A DNA stretch of 50,381 bases, taken from positions 1 through 50,381 of the forward strand of contig ONHQ01000021.1 of assembly GCA_900317685.1 (NCBI GenBank), given 5' to 3'. Both the position numbers and the translations under genes were made by a program. The notes beneath the pieces were generated by a model. It saw only the letters and a list, made by a program, of their open reading frames with translations, was not told the DNA's origin and made no database searches. The DNA comes from an uncultured Prevotella sp. (GTDB lineage: Bacteria > Bacteroidota > Bacteroidia > Bacteroidales > Bacteroidaceae). This document shows, in pieces, positions 7,904 to 16,392 of this stretch (position 1 is its first letter; every line of letters starts with the position of its first letter).

Positions 7904-10900
7904 TTACTTGATCAAGATCTTCTTTCCGTTAATAACATAAATGCCCTTAGCAGGCTTGTAGATTCTTCTGCCTTGAAGATCATAGATCACGTTAGCATCC
8001 TTACTGTCTTCAGCAATCGCATGGATGCCAGTTGCGGGCGTCACAGTCACTACCACTTGCGCTGACTTGCCGGTTCCATCTGTCGAGAGAACGGTAATCG
8101 TAGCTGTTCCTTCCGATACAGCAGTGACAAGCCCATTGCTGACTTTGGCGATGTTTCTGTCAGAAGAAACCCATTTCAAAGTCTTATTCGTTGCGTCTGC
8201 AGGAGATATTGTTGCAGTCAACTGACAGGTTTCGCCCACTTCCAAGGAAACAGACTCAGGACTTACGACGATACTTTCTATGAGTCCTTTCTCCACCATA
8301 TTGAGCAGAGGCCATGCGTGACCCTCATCTATACTCCAGACATCACTGAAGTTCCAGCCAAGTCCGGTGTAGGTGCTTTGCTGTTCCAGTTCTTCCTCCG
8401 TCTTTGCGTATCCGTCGAGGATGTTGTCGGAGACCTTCTTAGGAACACCGTTGACTGACAGTATGATCGTGTTCAATGCATAGTTGTTCTCTCCCGGTTG
8501 CGCGGCACCGTTCTTGAATCCGCCCAAGACACGGATAGTCCAGCCACTCTGGTCACTGATGTCAACCTTCGGATTTCCTGCTACACATCCGCTGATCGAA
8601 GCATCTGCGCCGTCATTGTATCCCACAACACCAGCACCATAGTATTGGCTGCTGACATTGCCTTTAGCATAGCTGTTGCTGACCGCACCATAATTGTAGG
8701 CCACGAGTCCGGCAGCATAGAGCTTCGACGAGGCACTTGCCTGACTGTAGCAGTTGGCAACCGTTCCGCTTGACAAGTTTTGACCTAACAGGCCACCGGC
8801 GCAAGTGCCTGCTCCTGTTAATGTCACAGAGCCTTTTGAATAAGATACGCTTATATCGGAATTAGCAACACCTGCCAAGCCGCCGGCGATCGTATTTTCG
8901 CCTGTAGCCTCCATGTCTGCATTGGCAGAGCATCTCGTCAGCTTGCCGCCGTTTGTCTCTCCGGCAATACCTCCCAACTTCGCGTCCTTGGAAGTTGAGG
9001 TGACCTTGCCGGTGAAAGAAGCGCTGTTAATCGCCAGGTCCTCGGCACCGCCAACAATACCGCCGCCACGACAAGTGGAGGCTACATTTCCTTCTACGGT
9101 AACATTGTTGATGGTTCCTTTGGCGAATCGGCCTATCAATATTCCGGTATAGTCACCACCACTGACGCTCTTGCCGTCAGCAACTTTCACGTTCAAGTTA
9201 CGGATATATCCACCAGGGAAATTGGAGAAGAGACCATTGTATCCGGCATCTGTCTTGCACCACAAGCCGGACACAGTGTGGCCGCCCCCGTCGAAGTAAA
9301 TCTCCGATATGCCGTTCTTGCCTATGGCAGGCCATCCCTCCTTCGGACTCTTGGCGTTAATCCACTCTGTCAGGTCTACATCGTTCATCAACTTATAATA
9401 GCCCCGTTTGTAAACACCCTGCAAGTCGGAAGCCGTATAGACAAGATACGGATCAGCTTCAGTGCCTTTACCGGGATAGCTGACAAACTCATCGGTATAG
9501 GGCGACTGCCATTTTCCGTCACTTTCGGCATACAGCCGGACTTTCTCTCCCGATTGCAAGGCTGGCACGGTGAATGTGAATTCGTTGCCGTTGCATTTCA
9601 TGGATGCCTTATATCTGTCACCTATCTCTATATATACCGTTCCGCCGTCAACGCTCTTGCCCGTAATGGTCGTACTCTGTGAGACCAATCCCGACTCTAC
9701 GTAGGGAGGTGCGGTCTGCCAGGGCTTGTAGGGATAAGTCTCTGTCTCCTGTATTGCCCAGTCGTTGTTGAAGTCCCAGTCATGAGCCACGTAGTTAGCC
9801 TTGAGCTTCAGTCCTGTGCTGCTCATGCTCGTACCATTCTGCTCATCATCGTTAATTTCCTGCACGACCCCGGCCTTCGAGACAATCATGGTGGACAAGG
9901 CGAGATTGTCATCTGAAGAACCTAATGTGCCTACAGTTACATAATTACATTTGACGCCATAAATTCTACCTACGTGGTCAATAGAAAGAAGGCTACTTAT
10001 GAGAGCTACATTTTGTTTCAACTCAGGATAACGATGTTCAAAATCACCACCAGCTAAATTTCCACATACTCCTCCGACAGTGGAATTAGCGTTTACAGAA
10101 CCAATACTTTGACATTTGATTATTGATAAATAACCTGCGTAACCTGCAATACCACCTATATATCTTCCTCCTAATATGTTTCCGCTATAGTAAGAGTTAG
10201 AAATTGTAAATAGGCCCATAGCCACATGATCATTAAAATCCCTATAACCCACTATGCCACCGATATTGTCTCCAGTAGCTTGAATATCACTTACAGAGTA
10301 GCAGTTGCTAATATTTACAGTAGAAGTAGGAGTAGCAGAAGAAGAAAAGCCTATAATTCCGCCTACTGAAGAATGAGCTTTTATAGTTCCATAAAAAGCA
10401 CATTTCTTAAGAGAGAGTCCAAACTGTGATTGCCCATTTAATCCTCCCACATTATCATTACCAACAATGCTACATTTCGCAATATTATTATCTAAAGAGC
10501 AATGGGAATTTGAATATCCTAATATTCCTCCAATACTGTTTTTCCCTTCAATCGTTGCGGAGACATCGTTTGAAGTGAAAGTGGAGTTTTGCGTATAACC
10601 TACGATACCACCAACATTATCAATTCCATTGATCGTTGTGTTAGTAACTTTATTGTTAGTAAAAGTACCACTTGCAGAACCAGCAATTCCTCCTACCGTG
10701 TTGCCTTTGGCATTGATGGTTGCAGTTACCTTGCAATTAGAGAATGTAGATGACGACGCGTTTCCGCACACCGGGCCTACGTCGCCATTTCCATTTATCG
10801 TTGTTTCGTCAATGACGATATTCTTGAACGTAGCTCCATCCGCATATCCAAACAGACCGACACCGCTTGTTGAAGGGCGGTCGATGTTAAGATTGCTGAT

Positions 10901-11191
10901 AGTGTAGTTGTTACCATCAAAAATACCTTTAAATTTGGAAGAGGACACACCGATTGGTTGCCAACCTTGATTGGGCGAGTTCTCCTCTATCCAGTCGGTC
11001 AAGTCGATGTCTGACATCAACTTGAAATAGACGCCACTTTTACCAAGAAAGTTCCTGACCTGCGTCAGCTGGTCGGCATAAAAGATGAGATAGGGATCAT
11101 TTTCCGTTCCTGACCCCGAGCCACTGAACTGCGCAAAAGTGGCAGTCAGTGAGCAAAGGCATAAAGCCAAAGATAATAAAAATCTTTTCAT
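7904..11191 (-). CDS. Secreted GLUG-repeat and BIG2-domain surface protein
   Basis: A 1095-aa exported protein. The signal peptide is MKRFLLSLALCLCSLTATFA. Two long blocks (about residues 30-460 and 540-880) follow, rich in GLUG-type repeats: VGGIVGY, VGGIIGFSS, IGGIAGYA, AGGLLGQN. Each block opens with the paired motif GTENDPYLIFYADQL / GTEADPYLVYTASDL and a YFKLMSDIDLT / YKLMNDVDLT strand, so the protein is an internal duplication. A bacterial Ig-like BIG2 domain (VVSPESVSLEVGETCQLTATI) lies near residues 970-1050. The tail YDLQGRRIYKPAKGIYVINGKK resembles type IX secretion sorting tails in Prevotella. It probably acts as an adhesin or matrix protein (inference). The small membrane protein gene ends two bases before this ATG, so the two are co-transcribed behind the structured RNA. 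Confidence 0.92.
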   Translation of the reverse strand: MKRFLLSLALCLCSLTATFAQFSGSGSGTENDPYLIFYADQLTQVRNFLGKSGVYFKLMSDIDLTDWIEENSPNQGWQPIGVSSSKFKGIFDGNNYTISNLNIDRPSTSGVGLFGYADGATFKNIVIDETTINGNGDVGPVCGNASSSTFSNCKVTATINAKGNTVGGIAGSASGTFTNNKVTNTTINGIDNVGGIVGYTQNSTFTSNDVSATIEGKNSIGGILGYSNSHCSLDNNIAKCSIVGNDNVGGLNGQSQFGLSLKKCAFYGTIKAHSSVGGIIGFSSSATPTSTVNISNCYSVSDIQATGDNIGGIVGYRDFNDHVAMGLFTISNSYYSGNILGGRYIGGIAGYAGYLSIIKCQSIGSVNANSTVGGVCGNLAGGDFEHRYPELKQNVALISSLLSIDHVGRIYGVKCNYVTVGTLGSSDDNLALSTMIVSKAGVVQEINDDEQNGTSMSSTGLKLKANYVAHDWDFNNDWAIQETETYPYKPWQTAPPYVESGLVSQSTTITGKSVDGGTVYIEIGDRYKASMKCNGNEFTFTVPALQSGEKVRLYAESDGKWQSPYTDEFVSYPGKGTEADPYLVYTASDLQGVYKRGYYKLMNDVDLTEWINAKSPKEGWPAIGKNGISEIYFDGGGHTVSGLWCKTDAGYNGLFSNFPGGYIRNLNVKVADGKSVSGGDYTGILIGRFAKGTINNVTVEGNVASTCRGGGIVGGAEDLAINSASFTGKVTSTSKDAKLGGIAGETNGGKLTRCSANADMEATGENTIAGGLAGVANSDISVSYSKGSVTLTGAGTCAGGLLGQNLSSGTVANCYSQASASSKLYAAGLVAYNYGAVSNSYAKGNVSSQYYGAGVVGYNDGADASISGCVAGNPKVDISDQSGWTIRVLGGFKNGAAQPGENNYALNTIILSVNGVPKKVSDNILDGYAKTEEELEQQSTYTGLGWNFSDVWSIDEGHAWPLLNMVEKGLIESIVVSPESVSLEVGETCQLTATISPADATNKTLKWVSSDRNIAKVSNGLVTAVSEGTATITVLSTDGTGKSAQVVVTVTPATGIHAIAEDSKDANVIYDLQGRRIYKPAKGIYVINGKKILIK

Positions 11192-11193
11192 AA

Positions 11194-11685
11194 TTACTTT
11201 GGATTAATGAAAGTTCGTGTTGCAAACAAGTGTAATAAAATATGGACACACAGCAATAGCACATAGAATGTGAAAGACAAGGATGCGCAGAATAAGATCC
11301 GGAATGCATTGCCTTGTGGAAACAATAATGCGATAAGCGTAAGAATGATGGTTAGAACTGCCACACAACTCGTAAATACCATGTTGCCAATTATTTCTTC
11401 GTAGGGGATGTTCCCGTTGCGTGCCACCACCGCCATTCGACGTACAACGTTTTCTGGCAGAGAGTACATAATCGCCGAGGCTGCAATAAGAAAGCCGAGT
11501 ATCCCTGAGATTACACCCGACAAGGTTTCCAAATAATCACGGGCTTTCCCATCATCAATCTGCAGTGTGAAGAACAAAATAACTCCCACCATCATACAGA
11601 CTACAGGCAAACAACATCTTACTCTGCAATCTATCGTCTTGCGCAAATCACAGATTACTTCAATAAGGCCTTTATTTTCTGTCAT
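11194..11685 (-). CDS. Small four-helix membrane protein
   Basis: A 163-aa protein with membrane segments near residues 24-42, 55-75, 103-125 and 130-152. A short cytoplasmic N-terminus is rich in basic residues and cysteines (DCRVRCCLPVVC). I do not recognise the family. Its TAA stop is two bases from the ATG of the GLUG surface protein, which implies translational coupling. No promoter is visible between this gene and the structured RNA that ends 65 bases upstream, so expression may depend on read-through from that RNA (inference). Confidence 0.8.
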   Translation of the reverse strand: MTENKGLIEVICDLRKTIDCRVRCCLPVVCMMVGVILFFTLQIDDGKARDYLETLSGVISGILGFLIAASAIMYSLPENVVRRMAVVARNGNIPYEEIIGNMVFTSCVAVLTIILTLIALLFPQGNAFRILFCASLSFTFYVLLLCVHILLHLFATRTFINPK

Positions 11686-11704
11686 GTTATAAATATTTTA
11701 CCAT

Positions 11705-11765
11705 GACTCCCTAATGGTTATTATGATTTTTTAGATTGTGCTATCTACGAAAAAGCGTGGGAGTC
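11705..11765 (-). promoter_or_regulatory. Possible attenuator switch
   Basis: On the minus strand GACTCCC (plus positions 11759-11765) lies in the 3' arm of the closing stem of the structured RNA. It is complementary to GGGAGTC (plus 11705-11711) found 47 bases later, just before the membrane protein gene. Pairing of the two would break the terminator-like stem, so the structures are mutually exclusive, as in transcription attenuators. Seen in sequence; regulatory use is inference. Confidence 0.5.
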
Positions 11766-12118
11766 TTGCCTGTCACTCGTCCCACACACAGAGGCTCTGG
11801 CATCGCCCATCACGGTTGAACGAGCAACGCAGAAGCCCACGCCTGTATGTATATCAGAGCCTTGGCATACCTTATTTATATAAGGTACACCTTCAGTTAG
11901 TGTATACACACCCATGGACATCTATCGTTGCCTCGCCCTTGACCGTGAATAGAAACTGCCAGATTTCTGTGTGTCAAGAACAAAGCGTTAGATAAACGCC
12001 TTCATCATAAATATGATCGCCAATGTCAGAAAGCCACACCTGACTTTGCATACCCGCCCTCCCTGTAGGCTTCTGCTATTACAGCATTTGCCTTAGAAGA
12101 ACTTGGACATGGTTCTCG
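11750..12118 (-). ncRNA. Long structured RNA or leader, unidentified family
   Basis: A TATATTTG promoter box on the minus strand (12123-12130) is followed by about 370 bases full of helices and ends in a GC-rich stem plus T5 (11750-11754). Helices in plus coordinates: 12068-12092; 12025-12044; 12004-12017; 11982-11989 with 11995-12002 (8 bp, one G-U); 11938-11943 with 11973-11978, enclosing 11951-11955/11964-11968; 11864-11875 with 11880-11891 (12 bp, two G-U in the minus-strand RNA); and the closing domain 11755-11761 with 11836-11842, enclosing 11772-11782/11818-11828 (11 bp, three G-U). The G-U pairs form only in the minus-strand transcript. It lacks the RNase P, tmRNA and SRP signature sequences. 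It could be a free-standing RNA or the leader of the membrane protein/GLUG operon starting 65 bases downstream. Confidence 0.6.
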
Positions 12119-12122
12119 GTTG

Positions 12123-12130
12123 CAAATATA
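12123..12130 (-). promoter_or_regulatory. Promoter box of the structured RNA
   Basis: On the minus strand TATATTTG followed by C matches TAnnTTTGC. The -33 position has no clear TTTG. Expected transcript start is near 12118. Confidence 0.6.
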
Positions 12131-12432
12131 TAAAGAAAAAACGGAAAAGAGAAGTTTCAATGGTCTTTTTTTGTAAGTTGAGAAGTAAATTTTCATCAAG
12201 AAGCTGAATCTTTCTTATAATGAGAACAAGTATAGCTAAGGGATGTCCTAAATCATATAGCCATCAGCATATTACAAATGGAAAAGTATTTGTAACAAGA
12301 CATGAGTCGTTAGCGAAAAAGCATATGTTTCTGAAACAATTGTCATTGTTGTTGTCAGCAATAATGAGTAACTTTGCACTAATATTCTAAAGGCTAGATA
12401 ATCATTTGACAAAATACTCATTCAATAAAGAT
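12131..12432 (+). promoter_or_regulatory. Gene-free stretch with the esterase promoter
   Basis: The only signal I see here is TAACTTTGC at 12369-12377, the -7 box of the esterase gene, with ATTG at 12345-12348 as a weak -33 at 20 bases. The transcript would have a leader of about 50 bases. The rest is AT-rich without a gene. Confidence 0.6.
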
Positions 12433-13797
12433 ATGAACAACTGCTTAAACTGTCTCACCACGCTTCTCCTTCTCTGCTGGAATCTCGTAGCCGCTAACGC
12501 CAAGACCAACGAAATGCGAACTGTCACGGTGAATGGAGCCACACGCTCCTATTGGCTTTATGTCCCCGACAAGGTATCTGCCTCCGCTCCTCTGGTACTG
12601 AGTCTTCACGGCACCGGTGGTCACGCTACCGACAAGTCGCCGTTCCGCACATCGGTTGCCGACCAAGTTGGCTGCATTGTTGCCTATCCGCAAGGTGAGA
12701 ATATCTTCTTCCCGGTCTTCGGCTCTACGCTTCCGGGATGGCATGCAACGGGAGAAGACAGCAAAGACATCGACTTCTTCAAAGCCGTCATCAACGATGT
12801 CGCAGCCCACTTCAGCATTGACCGCAAGCGCGTCTACTGCTGTGGCTTCTCCAACGGTGGCATGATGACCTATACAGCGGCATGCGTGGCCAGCGATGTG
12901 TTTGCAGCTTTTGCCTCTATCAGCGGTTATCCTATCAATGAGTTCCATCTCCATCAGGCTGGTCCGCGCCCCGTCCCATTCTTACATATACATGGTAAGG
13001 CCGATGACTTCGTGCGCTATCGCCACATGCCTGTCATCGTAGACAACATGGTGGCCCGCAACGGATGCAACCCCGTACCAAAGAAGACACGGGGAACAGG
13101 CTATGACAAGAGCGTGTATGAAGCTACGGAAGGCAGCTTTCCTTATGTCTACTACGAAATAGATAACATGGGACACAACGACTTCACCTCACAAACAGAA
13201 GACGGCAACTCGGCCATGACGATGTGGAAGTTTATGAGTCAATATACGCTCGACAGCCCCTGCAACACTACGCTCGTATGGCAACCACACATCGAGGCAG
13301 TAGGATGGGATCCTACCGCGCACGGCTTTGACCTGAACAACGCGACGACACTCTTAAACTTCGGCGGTGAGCAATCGACATGGGACAACCAAAATGTCTA
13401 TCACTCCTTGCAGCTCAGAGTCGGACACTATCAGCTAAGCTTTCATGCTGAAGGCAATACATCTGCCCGCATCACAGTACAACTGAAAAGCATTGCAGAT
13501 GGAAAGACATACCTCGACAAGACGATGAGCTGTGGAGATGTCTCCGTCAACTTCAGTGTAGACAAAGACTGGGCAGAATACCAACTGACCATTCTCCGTT
13601 CCTCCGCCTTAGAAGCCATCAAGCTTTCAAATCTCAGCATTCACACTGCGGAAACGTCCACAGGAATAACTGTCATCAGACCAAACGACCAGCCTGCTCG
13701 CTATTACACGCTTAATGGCAACAGAACCAACGCATCTCAGCGTGGGATGATTATCAGGCAAGAAGGTGGACGGACGGTGAAGTATATTCTAAAATAG
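12433..13797 (+). CDS. Secreted polyhydroxybutyrate depolymerase/feruloyl esterase-like protein
   Basis: A 454-aa secreted alpha/beta hydrolase of the LpqC/PHB-depolymerase-like (CE1-related) group. It has a signal peptide (to about residue 23), an oxyanion segment LSLHGTGG (about 56-63) and a nucleophile elbow GFSNGG with Ser140. HGKADDFVRY supplies the likely acid and NMGHNDF the likely His. After about residue 285 a beta-rich module (LNNATTLLNFGGEQSTW...) looks like a carbohydrate-binding domain, and the last residues (YYTLNGNRTNASQRGMIIRQEGGRTVKYI) resemble a type IX sorting tail. The probable role is removing feruloyl or acetyl esters from plant polysaccharides; substrate is inferred. 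The ATG at 12433 starts the signal peptide; an in-frame TTG at 12406 is less likely. It ends tail to tail with pabC. Confidence 0.9.
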   Translation: MNNCLNCLTTLLLLCWNLVAANAKTNEMRTVTVNGATRSYWLYVPDKVSASAPLVLSLHGTGGHATDKSPFRTSVADQVGCIVAYPQGENIFFPVFGSTLPGWHATGEDSKDIDFFKAVINDVAAHFSIDRKRVYCCGFSNGGMMTYTAACVASDVFAAFASISGYPINEFHLHQAGPRPVPFLHIHGKADDFVRYRHMPVIVDNMVARNGCNPVPKKTRGTGYDKSVYEATEGSFPYVYYEIDNMGHNDFTSQTEDGNSAMTMWKFMSQYTLDSPCNTTLVWQPHIEAVGWDPTAHGFDLNNATTLLNFGGEQSTWDNQNVYHSLQLRVGHYQLSFHAEGNTSARITVQLKSIADGKTYLDKTMSCGDVSVNFSVDKDWAEYQLTILRSSALEAIKLSNLSIHTAETSTGITVIRPNDQPARYYTLNGNRTNASQRGMIIRQEGGRTVKYILK

Positions 13798-13836
13798 TAA
13801 CAACAAACAGAGAATCAGCAGAGCGACAACTCACCA

Positions 13837-14421
13837 TTATATCTTACAGACCAACCTCCCTAAAGGCATCATGGCATTGATGAGACTCACCTGACGATAG
13901 CGGTTCCAGTCCTCTGCCTTGATGTCTTGTTCTGTCAGCACTCCGTCGTCGAGTAGTGACTGGCGCATGGTGCCACGGAGCAGAGGCTGACGAGGCGTCA
14001 CCCAACGGCTTCCATCAAAGAGAGCTATATTGGAGTAGGAAGTGTCGGTGAGCAGTCCATTCTTGACGATGACCACCTCGTCAGCCTCTCCACGTTGGGC
14101 CGCCAAAGCCTCAAGACGGCGACGGTCGGCACTCTTATAGGCATAGCCGATGTCATTGCAGACAACAAGGCGCAGACTAATGATGTGACGGATATGATAC
14201 TCGTCGGCCTTGACAAGCGTAATGCCGCTGGCATCGTATTCCACGTGTACTTTCCACGTGATGTCAGCAGGCCAGTCACGCCGCGAGAGGACGGTGGCAA
14301 GCGAGGGCACCGACGCGCCAGGGAAGAAACGTCTCATGGTCCTGGCCATACGTTGCTGATGATAACGGATATTGTGGGCCACGCCCTCCTCTACTCTTAT
14401 GGTTTCAACAAATGGGTACAT
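13837..14421 (-). CDS. Aminodeoxychorismate lyase (class IV aminotransferase)
   Basis: A 194-aa PLP-dependent fold type IV protein. It starts with the usual ETIRVEEGVAHNIRYHQQRM segment. The catalytic lysine is probably K74 or the one in YKSADRRRLEAL. EVVIVKNGLLTDTSYSNIALFDG is the class IV signature, followed by TPRQPLLRGTMRQSLL. The enzyme converts 4-amino-4-deoxychorismate to p-aminobenzoate and pyruvate for folate synthesis in the cytosol. It is shorter than E. coli PabC (about 270 aa), as is common in Bacteroidales. Its ATG lies 17 bases inside the end of pabB, so the two are translationally coupled. Confidence 0.9.
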   Translation of the reverse strand: MYPFVETIRVEEGVAHNIRYHQQRMARTMRRFFPGASVPSLATVLSRRDWPADITWKVHVEYDASGITLVKADEYHIRHIISLRLVVCNDIGYAYKSADRRRLEALAAQRGEADEVVIVKNGLLTDTSYSNIALFDGSRWVTPRQPLLRGTMRQSLLDDGVLTEQDIKAEDWNRYRQVSLINAMMPLGRLVCKI

Positions 14422-15391
14422 AGGTTTTCTCTTTGATTTCCTGATATTCTTTCTGCCAGTCGCTCTTGGCCGTGATGCCTCCTCCTGCCTTGAAGAACAA
14501 CCGGCCTTCTTCCTTGTCGATGAACCGGATCAGCACACAGCTCTCCATCTGCCCACGGTCACAGATGCCAGCGACTCCCGTATAGAAGCCACGCTCATAA
14601 CCTTCAGCCTCGCGGATGATGGCCATTGTCTTGGGCTTAGGCGCTCCCGTGATCGACCCGGCAGGCAACTGAGCCATGAGGATGTCGCCAAGATGGCGGC
14701 GATAGTCATCGGGCAATTGTCCCGCAATCTCTGAACTCGTCTGCAAGATGGGCCCGTTGCAGGTCTCCAAGCGCTCCACATAACGATAGCGCCGCACGCT
14801 CACATGGTCGGCCACCCGACTGAGGTCATTGCGAATCAAATCAACAATCGTCGCGTGCTCAGCCGCCTCCTTGACATCATTGAGAAGTGTCTGCTCGGCA
14901 TTGGGCACATTGCAACTGATAGTGCCCTTCATAGGATAACTGCTGATAACACCGTCACGGATAAGCACAAACGTTTCGGGAGAGAAACATACGAAAGCAT
15001 CTTTGACCCACAGTCGATAGCGAGCTTGAGAATGCAGAAAGATCTCGCGCAGCGAGAGATTGGTGTCCAAAGGAATGCGGCACGTCAAATTGGCCAGATA
15101 GCTGTTGCCTGCCAACATGTTGCGATGGACAATTTCAAACTTTTCGTGATAAGCCTCAGAAGAGAGCGGATGGGACTGCCAAATCAGCGGCACCGCATTT
15201 TCCTCTTTACGGGGCGCATTGCTGTGCCCGGGAAAAGCATAGAGCAGTTCGTCGGCGGACAGTTCATCAATATGCTCCACCAGCCAACGACGATGGAGAT
15301 AATCGGTCAGGAAGAAGAAGGGACGATCGTCGGCTCCCCATGCGTTGAGTCTCGCCAACGCTGTGTCCATATCAATCCAGCGCAAGATCAT
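14405..15391 (-). CDS. Aminodeoxychorismate synthase component I
   Basis: A 328-aa chorismate-utilising enzyme that makes 4-amino-4-deoxychorismate from chorismate and ammonia. Key motifs: PMKGT (the PabB-type lysine that attacks chorismate), VDLIRNDLSRV, TSSEIAGQL, LPAGSITGAPKPKTM, GFYTGVAG, and FKAGGGITAKSDW near the end. It lacks the long N-terminal part of E. coli PabB, typical for the Bacteroidota form. Start choice is open: ATG 15391 directly abuts AAGGAGG; TTG at 15385 lies at the ideal 6 bases from it; ATG 15370 is also in frame. It overlaps the phosphatase gene by 20 bases and pabC by 17. No glutaminase partner (PabA) lies in the window. Confidence 0.92.
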   Translation of the reverse strand: MILRWIDMDTALARLNAWGADDRPFFFLTDYLHRRWLVEHIDELSADELLYAFPGHSNAPRKEENAVPLIWQSHPLSSEAYHEKFEIVHRNMLAGNSYLANLTCRIPLDTNLSLREIFLHSQARYRLWVKDAFVCFSPETFVLIRDGVISSYPMKGTISCNVPNAEQTLLNDVKEAAEHATIVDLIRNDLSRVADHVSVRRYRYVERLETCNGPILQTSSEIAGQLPDDYRRHLGDILMAQLPAGSITGAPKPKTMAIIREAEGYERGFYTGVAGICDRGQMESCVLIRFIDKEEGRLFFKAGGGITAKSDWQKEYQEIKEKTYVPIC

Positions 15392-15920
15392 CCTCCTTAT
15401 TTATGTGTTTTCCCTCCTTATTTATATTTATAATAGAAGCCAACAGATGACGGCAGCCATCCTCTATCAAGTCCAACGCCAACTCAAAGTCGGAACCGTC
15501 GCCATAGTATGGATCGGGAACAGAATGCGCACTAGGATGGTCGAGTAGATAGTCCGACATTCTGATGATTTTTCTACGGTCAGCCTCAGACATAGCCTTG
15601 GACGCGACAGCCCGATAGTTGTCCTCGTCCATCACCACGATGCGGTCGAAAGTGCGGAAATCAGACTTGGCATTGAACTGCCGCGCAATATGACTGATAT
15701 CCAACCCTCGCTGTGCGCCATGCTGACGCATCCGACGGTCGGGAAGATCACCCACATGCCAAGGTCCAATGCCTGCCGAATCGATGAAGAACCGGTCTGT
15801 CAACCCAGCCTCATCGACATTGCGCTGCATGATGGCATGAGCTGCCGGGGAGCGACAGATATTACCTAAACAGATAAACAGCAATGCTACTTTCTTCTTT
15901 TCGTGATTCTCTTTTGCCAT
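15372..15920 (-). CDS. Low-molecular-weight protein tyrosine phosphatase
   Basis: A 182-aa cytosolic phosphatase. The P-loop CLGNICRSP has nucleophile Cys17 and Arg23. The general acid is the Asp in VPDPYYGD near residue 135. Family members dephosphorylate phosphotyrosine, often on capsule-export kinases. It is the first gene of a three-gene operon with pabB and pabC. The last 20 or so residues (ININKEGKHINKEDD) are encoded by two copies of a 13-bp repeat and go beyond the normal end of the family; they may exist only because the reading frame runs through the pabB ribosome-binding site. Confidence 0.93.
   Translation of the reverse strand: MAKENHEKKKVALLFICLGNICRSPAAHAIMQRNVDEAGLTDRFFIDSAGIGPWHVGDLPDRRMRQHGAQRGLDISHIARQFNAKSDFRTFDRIVVMDEDNYRAVASKAMSEADRRKIIRMSDYLLDHPSAHSVPDPYYGDGSDFELALDLIEDGCRHLLASIININKEGKHINKEDDLALD
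15392..15425 (-). repeat. Duplicated strong ribosome-binding site
   Basis: ATAAATAAGGAGG occurs twice on the minus strand (15392-15404 and 15413-15425), 21 bases apart, just before pabB. Strong Shine-Dalgarno sequences are rare in this window, so a doubled one stands out. Confidence 0.7.
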
Positions 15921-15961
15921 GATTCTTATTGCGATTCTCTTTTCTGATGATTATACACCTG

Positions 15962-15969
15962 CAAAGGTA
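15962..15969 (-). promoter_or_regulatory. -7 box of the phosphatase-pabB-pabC operon
   Basis: TACCTTTG followed by C on the minus strand, 42 bases before the ATG at 15920. Confidence 0.6.
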
Positions 15970-16057
15970 GGCATTTATTTCGGTACCGCCACTCTTCCAT
16001 GCTTGCTTTTGAGCGAATTTAAACTTCAAAGGGCTCTATAGTTCTCCATAAGTTTAG

Positions 16058-16083
16058 GAAGCACCAACTTGGTAGCTTCTTTT
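16058..16083 (+). terminator. Hairpin followed by T4
   Basis: GAAGC, ACCA, loop ACT, TGGT, one bulged A, GCTTC, then TTTT. It would terminate a plus-strand transcript, yet no plus-strand gene lies just upstream. It may end a short RNA or be a relic. Confidence 0.4.
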
Positions 16084-16135
16084 CATCAAAATTGTAACTT
16101 ACGCAATATTTTTATGCAAAAAAGTTCCGTTTTGT

Positions 16136-16166
16136 TTTGCTCATATCGTTTTTTCTCTTATCTTTG
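16136..16166 (+). promoter_or_regulatory. Promoter of the proline dehydrogenase gene
   Basis: TTTG at 16136-16139, 19 bases, TATCTTTG at 16159-16166, then C: a full match to the Bacteroidota consensus. It implies a 5' leader of about 220 bases. Confidence 0.8.
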
Positions 16167-16171
16167 CAACC

Positions 16172-16392
16172 GAGAAATTAATAACTATGAATAAGAGAGA
16201 TGAGAAGATTCTATTTTGACACATTCACCAAGCAAGCCCTGTCGGAACTACACCGATACAGAGCCGTCATGTTTAGTCCTACTGTGGTCGCATAAGTGCT
16301 GAGCCCAAAGAATAGGGTGTCAGCATTCTCCGACCTTGCAAAGTACACGTTGATGTGTACACCTTATTATATATATCAGACAACCACTAAAC
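16172..16392 (+). promoter_or_regulatory. Structured 5' leader of the proline catabolic gene
   Basis: The leader contains a long-range helix 16232-16236 plus 16241-16246 with 16329-16339 (11 bp, four-base bulge). It encloses TGCTGA/TCAGCA at 16297-16302/16320-16325. A perfect hairpin GTACAC gttgat GTGTAC follows at 16343-16360. Two tiny frames start with ATG: 16187-16219 (10 codons) and 16269-16295 (8 codons). This suggests post-transcriptional control such as a riboswitch or leader peptide (inference). Confidence 0.45.

Noticed and set aside
11738-11995. An 85-codon plus-strand frame
   Set aside because: It is antisense to the helices of the structured RNA and lacks a start signal and any family resemblance.
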